From contig PUMZ01000002.1 of the NCBI GenBank assembly GCA_003551565.1, positions 1 to 34,229 on the forward strand: a stretch of DNA of 34,229 nucleotides, in the 5' to 3' direction. Position numbers and translations under genes: made by a program. Below, piece by piece: positions 15,916 to 24,099 of the stretch. The number at the start of each line of letters is the position of its first letter. The stretch's first letter is position 1. The notes beneath the pieces were generated by a model. It was not told the DNA's origin, did no database searches, and was given only the letters and a program-made list of their open reading frames with translations. Origin of the DNA: Candidatus Brocadiaceae bacterium (GTDB lineage Bacteria; Planctomycetota; Brocadiia; SM23-32).

Positions 15916-16779
15916 TCAAGCAAGCGGGTATCCGAGCGCTTCACGTTGTTGCACATGGGCCAGGGCCACCTTTCTGGCCAGCCGCCGCACGCGGGCGATA
16001 TAATTGGTTCTTTCGCCGACGCCGATTGCCCCGCGCGCGTCGAGCACGTTGAAAACATGTGAGGACTTGAGCACGTAATCGCATGCAGGAAGCACGGCAT
16101 CGCGTTCCAGGCACCGGAGGCATTCACTTTCATAATCATCGAACCAGCGCTGGTGGTTCCGGACATCGGCGATTTCAAAATTGTAACGGGAATATTCCAC
16201 CTCTTCCCGCTCCCGCAGTTCCCCGTAAGCGATGCCGGGCGCCCACTCCAGCCCGAATACGTTTTCCTTCCCCTGAATAAACATGGCGACCCGCTCGAGG
16301 CCGTATGTCAGCTCCACACACACCGGATCCAGATCGATGCCGCCCACACGCTGGAAATACGTGAACTGCGTGACCTCCATGCCGTCGAGCCACACTTCCC
16401 AGCCCAGCCCGGTCGCTCCGAGCGTCGGCGACTCCCAGTCGTCCTCGACGAACCGCACGTCATGTTCCCTGAGGTCGATTCCGAGTGCACGGAGGCTTTC
16501 CAGGTAAACGTTCTGGGAGTCGGCGGGCGCCGGCTTGAGGAGGACCTGGAACTGGTAGTACGCACCCAGCCTGTTGGGGTTCTCGCCGTAGCGTCCGTCC
16601 GCCGGCCGGCGCGAGGGTTCCACGTAAGCAACGTTCCACGGCTCCGGGCCGAGGCAACGCAGGAAAGTGGCGGGGTTGAACGTCCCCGCCCCAACCTCGA
16701 TGTCACATGGTTGGACCAGAACGCATCCGCGTGCGGACCAGTAATTCTGGAGTTCGAGTATAAGCTGCTGGAAGTTCAA
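15916..16779 (-). CDS. glyQ: Glycine-tRNA ligase alpha subunit
   Basis: 287 residues. GlyQ is the catalytic class II half of the bacterial alpha2beta2 glycyl-tRNA synthetase. The family is unmistakable: [81 protein letters not shown] and a C-terminal [19 protein letters not shown]. The start is TTG at 16779, aligned with the usual start of the family, with an AG-rich stretch about 11 bases upstream. The beta-subunit gene glyS, usually next to glyQ, is not here: a TauE-like gene follows and purD precedes. Confidence 0.96.
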   Translation of the reverse strand: MNFQQLILELQNYWSARGCVLVQPCDIEVGAGTFNPATFLRCLGPEPWNVAYVEPSRRPADGRYGENPNRLGAYYQFQVLLKPAPADSQNVYLESLRALGIDLREHDVRFVEDDWESPTLGATGLGWEVWLDGMEVTQFTYFQRVGGIDLDPVCVELTYGLERVAMFIQGKENVFGLEWAPGIAYGELREREEVEYSRYNFEIADVRNHQRWFDDYESECLRCLERDAVLPACDYVLKSSHVFNVLDARGAIGVGERTNYIARVRRLARKVALAHVQQREALGYPLA

Positions 16780-16903
16780 AGCAAAAAACCCCCTCTCTGT
16801 GTTCTCAACAGTCGGATAATTTTTCTGAATGCGTACAACGTCGTCGATCGGTCGGTCTTCCAGGTCGATTTCCGTCCGCGAAATCCGGCGTCCGGCGCGT
16901 CCA

Positions 16904-18187
16904 TTACCGGTTGCTTTCCTTTCCGACGGCCCTCCAGCCTATATCGGTCCGGTAATGCGCATCGGGGAAATGGATTTTTTTCACCGCTTCGTAAGCGTGT
17001 TTTTTAGCACCGGCGATCGTATCGCCCCGGGCGGTTACGCCGAGTACGCGCCCGCCGGCGGTCAGGTAGCGACCGCCTTCCCGCCGCGTCCCGCTATGAA
17101 AGACCATGACATCGTCCATTTTTTCCACCTCTTCAAGCCCGCTGATCGGCACCCCCTTTTGATAGCTGCCAGGGTATCCGCCCGAGGCCATCACGACGCA
17201 GAGTGCGGCCCCTTCATGCCATTCGATCTCCACATCGGCGAGGTTGCCTTCAATCGTAGCCATGAGTATCGGTACGATATCGCTTTTCAGACGCAAGGCC
17301 AGCGGTTGCATCTCGGGGTCGCCGAACCGGCAATTGTATTCCAGCACGCCGGCGCTCTCGCCGTCGAGCATCAGCCCTGCGTACAGCACGCCACGATACG
17401 GCCGCTCTTCGCGATTCATGGCATGGATTGTCTGCACGATGACATCCCGTTCCACAATGGTTTCCATTGCAGGGGTCAGCACGGGGGCCGGGCTGTAAGC
17501 GCCCATGCCGCCGGTGTTGGGCCCTGCATCGCCGTCCAGTGCCGCCTTGTGGTCCTGACAGGACGGGAGCAGGGCAATGCACTGACCGTCGGTCAACGCC
17601 AGCACGCTGACTTCCTCGCCGCTGAGGCACTCTTCAATCACCGTATGTTGCCCCGCCTCGCCGAATTCGCCCTCAATCATTATCCGGCTGACCGCCTCGT
17701 GGGCTTCTTCTTTACTTCGGCAAACGATGGCCGCCTTGCCGGCCGCCAGCCCGTCGGCTTTGACCACGATGGGTACGCCGACCATATCGATATAAGCCTT
17801 GGCCCTGTCGGCGGAGTCGAAGGTGCGGAAAGGGGCCGTCCGGATATTATGGCGTTCCATAAGGCTTTTGGCGAAAACCTTGCTCCCCTCCAGCCTGGCG
17901 GCCACCTTGGTGGGGCCGAAAATCTTCAGTCCCCAGGCCTCGAAACTGTCCACGATACCGGCGCACAGGGGGGCTTCGGGACCCGTTACGGTCAGGTCGA
18001 TCCCCTGATCCCGGGCAAATCTCCTCAAGGCACGCAGGTCGCCGCTGTCAATATCCACACATTCGGCGTGTTGCTCGATCCCGGCATTGCCCGGCGCACA
18101 AAACAGCTTATCGACCAGTGGTGATTGCGCGATTTTCCATGCCAGCGCATGTTCGCGCCCACCACCTCCGATGACCAGAACTTTCAT
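16904..18187 (-). CDS. purD: Phosphoribosylamine-glycine ligase
   Basis: 427 residues. PurD joins phosphoribosylamine and glycine with ATP to give GAR, the second step of purine synthesis. It has the ATP-grasp layout: [18 protein letters not shown] at the N-terminus, GPEAPL, the ATP-binding [36 protein letters not shown], and the metal/ATP region [12 protein letters not shown], with the PurD C-terminal domain. The length is standard. The ATG at 18187 follows AGGAG and GAAAGG. Its own promoter lies at 18237-18265. The other purine gene here is purB at 30040, on the opposite strand and far away, so there is no pur operon. Confidence 0.96.
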   Translation of the reverse strand: MKVLVIGGGGREHALAWKIAQSPLVDKLFCAPGNAGIEQHAECVDIDSGDLRALRRFARDQGIDLTVTGPEAPLCAGIVDSFEAWGLKIFGPTKVAARLEGSKVFAKSLMERHNIRTAPFRTFDSADRAKAYIDMVGVPIVVKADGLAAGKAAIVCRSKEEAHEAVSRIMIEGEFGEAGQHTVIEECLSGEEVSVLALTDGQCIALLPSCQDHKAALDGDAGPNTGGMGAYSPAPVLTPAMETIVERDVIVQTIHAMNREERPYRGVLYAGLMLDGESAGVLEYNCRFGDPEMQPLALRLKSDIVPILMATIEGNLADVEIEWHEGAALCVVMASGGYPGSYQKGVPISGLEEVEKMDDVMVFHSGTRREGGRYLTAGGRVLGVTARGDTIAGAKKHAYEAVKKIHFPDAHYRTDIGWRAVGKESNR

Positions 18188-18236
18188 GACCTTTCGCTCC
18201 TGTCAGAAATGAAAACCGTTGGGATAAGACCCGGCC

Positions 18237-18265
18237 ATTTTCTACGAAAACGGCCCGTGTGTCAA
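18237..18265 (-). promoter_or_regulatory. Sigma70-like promoter for purD
   Basis: On the minus strand: a perfect TTGACA (18265-18260), a 17-base spacer and GAAAAT (18242-18237), about 50 bases upstream of the ATG. It probably also drives glyQ and the TauE-like gene. I see no PurR-type box or purine-riboswitch structure in the short leader. Confidence 0.6.
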
Positions 18266-18278
18266 TCGTAACCCGTGG

Positions 18279-18305
18279 CCCCACGCCCCGGGTGGGGAGC
18301 TTTTT
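18279..18305 (+). terminator. Terminator-like hairpin with T-run on the plus strand
   Basis: CCCCAC (18279-18284) and GTGGGG (18292-18297) pair around a seven-base loop, followed by AGC and five Ts (18301-18305). This has intrinsic-terminator form on the plus strand, but no plus-strand gene precedes it: purD and everything else nearby run on the minus strand. It may stop antisense transcription or a small plus-strand RNA, or be chance. Confidence 0.35.
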
Positions 18306-18353
18306 CGGGCGCCCGCCGGCCGGAATCCTCACCACACAACATACATCTCGCCG

Positions 18354-18524
18354 TCAATCCTCAATTATCGTGCCGCAGACGGTATTGACAAACCCCCGCA
18401 CCCATTTCAGGATGGCGTCCATGGCGTCCGGGGCGTAACATCTTCTGCCCGGCTGCCTCCGCACCATGCGCTGCAGATGGCGGGGCAGGTCTTCGTAAGC
18501 GGGGAATTCCCGGTCATGCGTCAT
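18354..18524 (-). CDS. Possible small protein, 56 aa
   Basis: An ATG at 18524 opens a 56-codon frame ending in TGA at 18354-18356. The product is soluble-looking, Arg-rich in its first half (residues 15-28) and ends in a hydrophobic helix-like part (AMDAILKWVRGFVNTVCGTI, about 34-53). Third codon positions are mostly G or C, as in neighbouring genes. There is no clear Shine-Dalgarno and I do not recognise a family. It lies between thiE and purD in their direction and fills part of an otherwise empty 545-base gap. A chance ORF remains quite possible. Confidence 0.35.
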   Translation of the reverse strand: MTHDREFPAYEDLPRHLQRMVRRQPGRRCYAPDAMDAILKWVRGFVNTVCGTIIED

Positions 18525-18732
18525 TGGAATGGACGCAAAGAGGGAGAGATTGCGTAATGACCGGCCCGTACGTGGCCGGGTATTGTTCTAAAGCAGTCCG
18601 GATTCGTTCGGTGCCTTGCATTCTCGACCGACCGTTCAATGATAAGTATCCGATACTTCAGGGCGAAGTTGGAGAAAGAATCGGCAGCAACGAGGAAGGC
18701 ACAAGATAATACGGAACGGGAAAAAAGTTATG
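18525..18732. other. Intergenic stretch with two inverted repeats
   Basis: Between the possible small ORF and thiE no gene is evident. It contains CCGGCC/GGCCGG around a seven-base spacer (18561-18579) and a 7-1-7 palindrome (18644-18658). The part near 18700 is AT-rich with a run of six As (six Ts on the minus strand) just past the thiE stop, but no strong stem precedes it. Confidence 0.5.
18644..18658. repeat. 7-1-7 palindrome, operator-like
   Basis: AAGTATC and GATACTT are perfect inverted copies around one C. The size and the ATC-x-GAT centre resemble the palindrome at 3653-3667 (ATTATCG-C-CGATAAT), though the outer bases differ. It lies about 75 bases beyond the thiE stop and 120 upstream of the possible small ORF. 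Confidence 0.35.
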
Positions 18733-19380
18733 TCAGGGCCCAACCGCCCTCCCGCATGCCTTCCTCAGCCCGGAGGCCGCAAGACCGGGAGATTCCGCCC
18801 CGCAAAGGGCGGAGATGGCGGCGACCGACTGCGCCCCCGCCTTCAGTGCTTTGGCCGCATTGTGTTCCGCTATTCCCCCTATCGCCACCGAAGGCAGGCT
18901 GACTGATCGGCATATCTTCGTGACAAGTTCCAGCCCCAGACCGGTTTTAACCCCTTTTGTTGCGGTCGGAAAAACCGGGCCGATCCCGATATAATCCACG
19001 CCCATTTTTGCAGCCTCCACCGCCTGACCGAGCGAATGGGTCGAGAGACCGACCAGAAGCTTATCGCCCCACAGTTCCCGGACATCATCGGCGCAGACAT
19101 CCTCCTGCCCGAGATGGACCCCGTCGGCTTCCGAGAGCAGCGCGATATCCGGACGGTCGTTGATAATCAGGAGGGTGCCGGTTTCCAGGGTCATTTCCCT
19201 CAGTGCACGCGCCCGGAGTAACAGCTCGCGTCCGTTCATCTCTTTCTCGCGAAGCTGCAGGACATCCACTTCCCCGGCAAGCTCTCTGGCTGTTTCCAGC
19301 CATGGAGCCCTGCAGAATTTTTCGGTCAGTATTCCGTACAGGCGCATGGCCCGAATTTTGTCTTTCCTGTCGTTATCCAC
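18733..19380 (-). CDS. thiE: Thiamine-phosphate synthase
   Basis: 215 residues. ThiE couples HMP-pyrophosphate with thiazole phosphate to give thiamine phosphate. Family marks: LYGILTE at the start of the barrel, VLQLREKEMNGRELL, INDRPDIALLSEADGVHLGQEDV, VGLSTHSLGQAVEA, DYIGIGPVFPTATK and the late PSVAIGGIAEHNA phosphate-binding loop. The start is taken as GTG 19380 because GAGGT lies six bases upstream; ATG 19347 is the alternative and would also leave the barrel intact. It follows holB by nine bases and appears to be the last gene of that operon. No TPP riboswitch is seen, as expected for an internal gene. Confidence 0.94.
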   Translation of the reverse strand: MDNDRKDKIRAMRLYGILTEKFCRAPWLETARELAGEVDVLQLREKEMNGRELLLRARALREMTLETGTLLIINDRPDIALLSEADGVHLGQEDVCADDVRELWGDKLLVGLSTHSLGQAVEAAKMGVDYIGIGPVFPTATKGVKTGLGLELVTKICRSVSLPSVAIGGIAEHNAAKALKAGAQSVAAISALCGAESPGLAASGLRKACGRAVGP

Positions 19381-19389
19381 AGTATGACC

Positions 19390-20391
19390 TCAGAAAAGGG
19401 GCAGATCCGAAAACAGCTGGTCCAGGACCAGCCGACGGTTGACATTGGCGCCGATGCGCTCGAGCGCAACAAGCGCCCTGTCTGCGCACTCCAGCGCCGC
19501 GTCCAACTCCCAATCCCCCGCGCAACGGGCCAGCTCGTCCCTGCAATGTTCGTTGAACACCCCGGCGCCGGGATCATTGATCAGGGCAGCGAGATCCCGG
19601 TATATCATGGCCACGCATTCCAGCAATTCCTGGGTTGCCATCCTCTGTTCCGAGGCATTCTCGCCCATCTTCCGGGCGCAGCTTTGCAGGTAGTCGCTCA
19701 TCGCGAAATTCTCTTCCATGCGCATGGAGACGAGTTTCTCAACGAGGTTGCGATTGATAGCATGCAGCTTTTGTGCGTGGAACGTCCCGGCTTTCTCCGG
19801 ACTGCCCCAGCTCCTTGCCGCAAGCCATGCCGCATCGGGGGCGTCGACCCCCTGCTCACACAAACGCTGCTTGACCGTTTCGGGGCGCAGGCAGGTGAGC
19901 TTTGTGACCTGGCAACGGCTGACGATGGTCTCGGGCAGGTCCCGCAGGGCGGAAGCGATCAGGATGATATAGCACTCCCCGGGCGGTTCTTCCAGGGTTT
20001 TGAGAAAACAATTTGCCGCTTCCAGGCTCATACTCTCCGCATCCCGGATGACGAACACGCGCTGGTTCCCCATAACAGGTTTCCGCGAGGCCTCGAGCTG
20101 GAGGCTGCGGATGGATCCGATCGGCAGAGACTGGCGCCCTTCAGGACGGGCGAATTCATGGTAATCGGGGTGATTCCCGGATGCAAACGCCTTGCAGGCG
20201 CGGCATATGCCGCACGAGTCGGACGCCTTTTCCGTGCAAAATACGGCGCGTGCAATGGATCGTGCCGCATCCGCTCTGCCCACGCCTTCGGGCCCGATAA
20301 AAAGGTGGGCGTGGGGCAGAACGCCCCTGTTGAGCTGGGTCTGCAGCAGCTCCATCGCCTTTTGATGCGGATTGCGCTCTTGCGTCTCCAT
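19390..20391 (-). CDS. holB: DNA polymerase III subunit delta'
   Basis: 333 residues. Delta' is the stator of the clamp loader that opens the sliding clamp during replication. The AAA+ fold is seen, with a degenerate P-loop (GPEGVGRADAA, lacking the usual GKT, as expected for delta', which does not hydrolyse ATP), a Cys-rich zinc module (CTEKASDSCGICRAC) and the SRC motif after ALRDLPETIV. HPDYHEF and FLKTLEEPP are typical. The C-terminal collar region is divergent. It starts one base after the stop of the lipoyl-domain gene, so the two are very probably cotranscribed. Confidence 0.88.
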   Translation of the reverse strand: METQERNPHQKAMELLQTQLNRGVLPHAHLFIGPEGVGRADAARSIARAVFCTEKASDSCGICRACKAFASGNHPDYHEFARPEGRQSLPIGSIRSLQLEASRKPVMGNQRVFVIRDAESMSLEAANCFLKTLEEPPGECYIILIASALRDLPETIVSRCQVTKLTCLRPETVKQRLCEQGVDAPDAAWLAARSWGSPEKAGTFHAQKLHAINRNLVEKLVSMRMEENFAMSDYLQSCARKMGENASEQRMATQELLECVAMIYRDLAALINDPGAGVFNEHCRDELARCAGDWELDAALECADRALVALERIGANVNRRLVLDQLFSDLPLF

Positions 20392-20392
20392 C

Positions 20393-20635
20393 TTAATCCT
20401 CGGCGATAACGGCCATCGGCTCCCCCACTCTGACTTTTTTGCCTTCCGGGGTCAGAATTTTTTTCAATGTCCCGCTTTGGGGCGAGGGCACCGTGAACGC
20501 CGCCTTATCGGTTACCATCTCCACCAGGTCCTGACCTCCTTCAACTGTTTCCCCGGTTTCGGCATACCAGAAGGAAACCTCGGCTTCATCGCCGGCATCT
20601 TCCCCGAGCTCGGGCAATGTCACTTCCCATTCCAT
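20393..20635 (-). CDS. Stand-alone lipoyl-domain carrier protein
   Basis: 80 residues forming a single biotinyl/lipoyl-attachment domain and nothing else. The lipoylation turn is VTDKAAF with K44 as the expected modified lysine, followed by VPSPQSGTLKKIL and a last strand EPMAVIAED. This looks like the lipoyl domain of a 2-oxoacid dehydrogenase E2 (which usually has E-T/S-DKA), not like the longer GcvH or biotin carrier (MKM motif). No E2 catalytic or subunit-binding domain follows: the TAA is one base before holB. AGGAG lies nine bases upstream of its ATG. It sits 19 bases after lipA, which makes the cofactor for such a domain. Its partner enzyme is not in the window. Confidence 0.85.
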   Translation of the reverse strand: MEWEVTLPELGEDAGDEAEVSFWYAETGETVEGGQDLVEMVTDKAAFTVPSPQSGTLKKILTPEGKKVRVGEPMAVIAED

Positions 20636-20654
20636 AATACGATCACTCCTGTTT

Positions 20655-21536
20655 TTAAGGCAATAGTTTCACGGCCAGCATCCCGGCATTATAACTGCTG
20701 CGCACAAACGGCGCACTTGCAACAGCGGCAAAGCCCAGGCCGTATGCTTTTTCGCGAATCCGGCTGAATGCCTCCGGCGTTACGAACTCTTTCACTTCAT
20801 GGTGCGTTCCGGACGGGGCCAGGTATTGCCCGATGGTGAGCGCGTGGCAACCGATGCCGCGGAGATCCTTCATCACTGCAACGATTTCCGTTTCGGTTTC
20901 TCCCAGTCCGAGCATCAGACCGCTTTTGGTCACCAGACCCGCCGCTGCCGCCCGCCCGAGAAGCCGGAGCGAACGCCGGTAATCGGCCTGCGGTCTCACT
21001 GCTCCGTAGAGGCGCGGCACTGTTTCGACATTGTGATTATAGATATCGGGCCGCGCTGCAATCACCCTGTCGATATCCGCCCCGGCGCCCTGAAAATCCG
21101 GCGTGAGGACCTCGACAGCCGCATCCGTCTGTTCCCTGACCGCGTTGATCGTGCGTGCGAACTGACCACTTCCCCCGTCCTCCAGATCATCCCGGGTGAC
21201 ACTGGTAATAACGGCATGCCTGAGACCGAGTTCCCTGACCGCTCCGGCCACCCTTTGCGGTTCGTCCGGGGATGGGGGTTCGGGCGCACCGGCGGCAACC
21301 GCGCAAAAACTGCAATTGCGGCTGCAATTGCGCCCCAGTATCATGAACGTCGCCGTGCCGCGGGCAAAGCATTCGCACATGTTCGGGCAACGCGCTTCCC
21401 GGCAGACCGTGGCCAGTTCCAAACGTTCCAGCGCATCTTGAACGCCGGACAATTCATCCGGGCCGGGCAGGCGCTTGGTGAGCCAATGCGGCAGTCTTGG
21501 GCGATGTTCAACCTTTTTCACAGTGGCGGGGCACAA
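20655..21536 (-). CDS. lipA: Lipoyl synthase
   Basis: 293 residues from the TTG at 21536. LipA inserts two sulfurs into protein-bound octanoyl groups using two [4Fe-4S] clusters. The auxiliary-cluster motif C-x4-C-x5-C is at C45, C50 and C56; the radical-SAM motif C-x3-C-x2-C is at C71, C75 and C78; the C-terminal RSSY supplies the Ser ligand. GTATFMILG, SVTRDDLEDGG, NHNVETVPRLY and SGLMLGLGE are classic. The start is uncertain: neither the TTG nor a GTG five codons later (21521) has a good Shine-Dalgarno. The free lipoyl domain directly downstream is its likely substrate. lipB and lplA are not in the window. Confidence 0.95.
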   Translation of the reverse strand: MCPATVKKVEHRPRLPHWLTKRLPGPDELSGVQDALERLELATVCREARCPNMCECFARGTATFMILGRNCSRNCSFCAVAAGAPEPPSPDEPQRVAGAVRELGLRHAVITSVTRDDLEDGGSGQFARTINAVREQTDAAVEVLTPDFQGAGADIDRVIAARPDIYNHNVETVPRLYGAVRPQADYRRSLRLLGRAAAAGLVTKSGLMLGLGETETEIVAVMKDLRGIGCHALTIGQYLAPSGTHHEVKEFVTPEAFSRIREKAYGLGFAAVASAPFVRSSYNAGMLAVKLLP

Positions 21537-21587
21537 AATATAAATCGAGCAATTTCAGCAAGGAAAAGATCTTTTTTGGATTAAGGG

Positions 21588-22697
21588 CTACGGCGCCAGC
21601 AATCTCCGGAAGCCTTCCGAATAATGGATGACGATGCCTTCGTCTTCTTCCTCTGCCGGAGCTTTCCTCTCCATAATCATGCCTTCCACTCCGGGCAGCG
21701 AATCGATCAGTTCCACCCCCTCCCCGACGTCCAGCACGCTCAGAGCGGTTGCCAGAGCGTCGGCCGTAAGGGCGTCGGGCGCCGTTACAGTGACGGAAGG
21801 TATGCTATCCGCCGGCCAGCCGGTGCGGGGGTCGATGATATGAGAGAAACGTCTTTCCCCGACAGTGAAGTAGCGGGCGTAATCTCCGCTGGTTGCTATG
21901 GCCATATCCTCCACCTCCAGCACATACGGTTCATTCACTTCCCCGCGCGGGTCACGCACCTCCACGCGCCACTTCCGCTGATCACCCCGCCGGCCCAGCA
22001 CGGCCATATAGCCCCCGATATCCACCAGGGCGCTGGAACAGCCGGCCAGCTGCAGTTCTTCTATGGCGCGGTCGACCGCGTAGCCTTTGGCGATGCCGCC
22101 CAGATCCAGGAGCATGCCCTCCGTTTTGAACATGACATGGTTCTGCTCCGGCAAGACGATATGCTCTGCCCCCACTTTTTCAAGGGCGTCGTCGAGCTGC
22201 TTCCCGCCAGGCAGGGTACCTTCGTCCTGCGCCCTGCGCCAGACATCCCTCAGGGGCGTATAGGTGGGATCGAAAGCGCCCCCGGTGATTCCGGCCATCC
22301 GGACGCTCTCCTTCAGGACCTTGTAGGTCTCCTCCGACACTTCCACAACCGTCCCGGCTTCGGAACTGTTCAATGCCCCGATATCGCTTTCCTGCCGGTA
22401 GAAGCTCATGAGCCGGTCCACGTTTTCGATTGCGCCGATCGCCGGAGCGACATAGCTGTCGGCCCGTGCGGCATCCGGGGCATAGACCACAATGAAGGCG
22501 TCGGTTCCCATTGTTTCAAACCGTACTGCAAAACGCCCGGGAACGCCTGTCGGCCGGACCGTTGTCCGGCGCTCTTCGCGCCTGCGGCAGCCGGTCAGCG
22601 GCAAAGCGGCTACCGCAAACGAGGCGAATAGCACGATAAAAAACAATCCAGCTGTTGTCTTTCGCATGGTCATGGTTTTGTGATATTCTCTGATCAC
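21588..22697 (-). CDS. apbE: FAD:protein FMN transferase (ApbE), lipoprotein
   Basis: 369 residues from GTG 22697. ApbE attaches FMN covalently to Thr/Ser of target flavoproteins such as NqrB/C and RnfD/G outside the inner membrane. A signal peptide ending in the lipobox LTGC (C37) predicts a lipoprotein. Family motifs: FETMGTDAF, FYRQESDIGALN, GGAFDPTYTPL, LLDLGGIAKGYAVDRA, ATSGDYARYF, HIIDPRTGWPAD and the metal-binding DALTADALATAL. GTG overlaps the hflX stop by four bases (GTGA), which suggests coupling; ATG 22673 or 22667 would give a more usual short signal-peptide start. No nqr or rnf gene is nearby, so its target is unknown. Confidence 0.93.
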   Translation of the reverse strand: MIREYHKTMTMRKTTAGLFFIVLFASFAVAALPLTGCRRREERRTTVRPTGVPGRFAVRFETMGTDAFIVVYAPDAARADSYVAPAIGAIENVDRLMSFYRQESDIGALNSSEAGTVVEVSEETYKVLKESVRMAGITGGAFDPTYTPLRDVWRRAQDEGTLPGGKQLDDALEKVGAEHIVLPEQNHVMFKTEGMLLDLGGIAKGYAVDRAIEELQLAGCSSALVDIGGYMAVLGRRGDQRKWRVEVRDPRGEVNEPYVLEVEDMAIATSGDYARYFTVGERRFSHIIDPRTGWPADSIPSVTVTAPDALTADALATALSVLDVGEGVELIDSLPGVEGMIMERKAPAEEEDEGIVIHYSEGFRRLLAP

Positions 22698-24022
22698 GGG
22701 TTGGCGGCAGTGGGGGTTCGCTCGATCCGCCGGGTTTTGCCTCCCATTGCTTCAATAACACCGGCGACCGAGGGCGGCACTTTCACACGGAAGCTAACCT
22801 TTCCGTCGTTATAAGAGCGGCCCAGCACGGCCCCTTTTTCGTACAGGAGCGAGAACAGGCGTCCATTTCCCACTCCCGTTTCCACGGAGAGTTCCACCTG
22901 CGAAACATCCATAAATTCCTGGACCGTGGCCTCCAGTTCGTCAATTCCTTCGCCGGTTTTCGCACTGATTGCAACCGCCGGATCCGCCTGGCGCCGCAAT
23001 AAAGGCAACCGGGCGCGGTCATCGGTTGCATCGATCTTGTTCAGCACGAGGCAGCCGGGTTTTTCCCCGCAACCGATACTGTCCAGAACCGACTCCACCG
23101 CGTTGATCTGATCGACCGCATTGTCGGCGGCGGCATCGCAGACGTGCAGCAGCAGGTCCGCCTCCCTGGTTTCCTCGAGCGTCGCATGGAAGGAAGCCAC
23201 CAGGTGGTGCGGGAGCTTACGGATAAAACCGACCGTATCGCTCAGCATCGCCTCCCGTCCGTCCGGCAGGGACCAGGTTCGGGTGCGCGTGTCGAGCGTC
23301 TCAAAAAGGTGATCTTTAACGGCAACACCGGCATGTGTCAGGCGGTTCATCAGGGTGGATTTGCCGGCGTTCGTGTATCCTACCAGGGCGATGGTATGGA
23401 ACTTTTCGTTCCGCGACGCCGCCGTCCTGTGGTGGCGGCTTTCGATTTTTTCCAGCTCGCTTTTCAGATCGGAGATCCGCTTCTGAACCAGACGCCGGTC
23501 CACTTCCAGTTGCTTTTCCCCGGGCCCTCTGACCCCGATTCCGCCGCCTATCGTTCCACCGGCCATGCGGTCAAGATGCGTCCACATCCTCTTCAGCCGC
23601 GGCAAAGTATACTCCAGCTGCGCCAGTTCAACCTGCAACTGCGCCTGCAAGCTGCTGGCATGCTGGGCGAAAATATCCAGAATCAGTTCGCTGCGGTCGC
23701 ATACTTTGACCTCGAGGCGCTTTTCGAGGTTTTTCACCTGTGCCGGCTTCAGATCGTCGTCGCATATGACGATATCAGCTTCCACCCTCTCGCACAGACG
23801 CGCCAGTTCCCTGACTTTTCCCGCCCCGAGGTAAGAGGCCGGATCGGGTTGATTCCGCTGTTGTGTGAGCACGCTGACAACATTGGCCCGGGCGGTGCGG
23901 GCCAGTTCGTCAAGCTCCTTCAGAGCGGCCCGGGCAAACTCTCTTTCATGGGCCCGGTAGGACTGTACAAGCACGGCCTTTTCGGCATGCAGACTCAGTT
24001 CGGTTCTCTTTAAATCGACCAT
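22694..24022 (-). CDS. hflX: Ribosome-associated GTPase HflX
   Basis: 442 residues. HflX is a GTPase that binds the large ribosomal subunit and splits stalled or heat-damaged ribosomes. The N-terminal HflX domain is clear (LDELARTARANVV, QRNQPDPASYLGAGKV, ICDDDLKPAQVKNLE, DRSELILDIFAQHA) with the glycine-rich linker GGTIGGGIGVRGPGEKQLE. The G domain follows with GYTNAGKST (G1), SDTVGFIRKLPHHLVASF (G3) and LNKIDA (G4). ATG 24022 begins MVDLKR. A frame extending to 24601 adds about 190 residues of the opposite gene's antisense and is rejected. The start has no Shine-Dalgarno and an extended -10 box ends seven bases before it, so the transcript may be almost leaderless. It is the first gene of the hflX-to-thiE operon. 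Confidence 0.95.
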   Translation of the reverse strand: MVDLKRTELSLHAEKAVLVQSYRAHEREFARAALKELDELARTARANVVSVLTQQRNQPDPASYLGAGKVRELARLCERVEADIVICDDDLKPAQVKNLEKRLEVKVCDRSELILDIFAQHASSLQAQLQVELAQLEYTLPRLKRMWTHLDRMAGGTIGGGIGVRGPGEKQLEVDRRLVQKRISDLKSELEKIESRHHRTAASRNEKFHTIALVGYTNAGKSTLMNRLTHAGVAVKDHLFETLDTRTRTWSLPDGREAMLSDTVGFIRKLPHHLVASFHATLEETREADLLLHVCDAAADNAVDQINAVESVLDSIGCGEKPGCLVLNKIDATDDRARLPLLRRQADPAVAISAKTGEGIDELEATVQEFMDVSQVELSVETGVGNGRLFSLLYEKGAVLGRSYNDGKVSFRVKVPPSVAGVIEAMGGKTRRIERTPTAANP

Positions 24023-24025
24023 GAT

Positions 24026-24054
24026 TTGTATTATAACAAGAAATGAACTAAAAT
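24026..24054 (+). promoter_or_regulatory. Sigma70-like promoter for the UroD-like gene
   Basis: TTGTAT (24026-24031), a 17-base spacer and TAAAAT (24049-24054), 45 bases upstream of the ATG at 24100. Its -35 box overlaps the -10 box of the opposing hflX promoter, so the two could not easily be occupied at once. Confidence 0.5.
24030..24038 (-). promoter_or_regulatory. Extended -10 promoter for hflX
   Basis: On the minus strand the sequence is TGT followed by TATAAT (24035-24030), an extended -10 element that can work without a good -35 box, and none is seen. Transcription should start about six to eight bases downstream, which is at or next to the hflX ATG. Confidence 0.55.
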
Positions 24055-24099
24055 TCCACCCTGAAGGACACAACGCCCAAAACAGAACGGAGGTGTTCG

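Noticed and set aside
19390-20391. Loss of the Walker A lysine in the clamp-loader protein, considered as damage
   Set aside because: A degenerate P-loop is normal for delta' subunits, which do not hydrolyse ATP.
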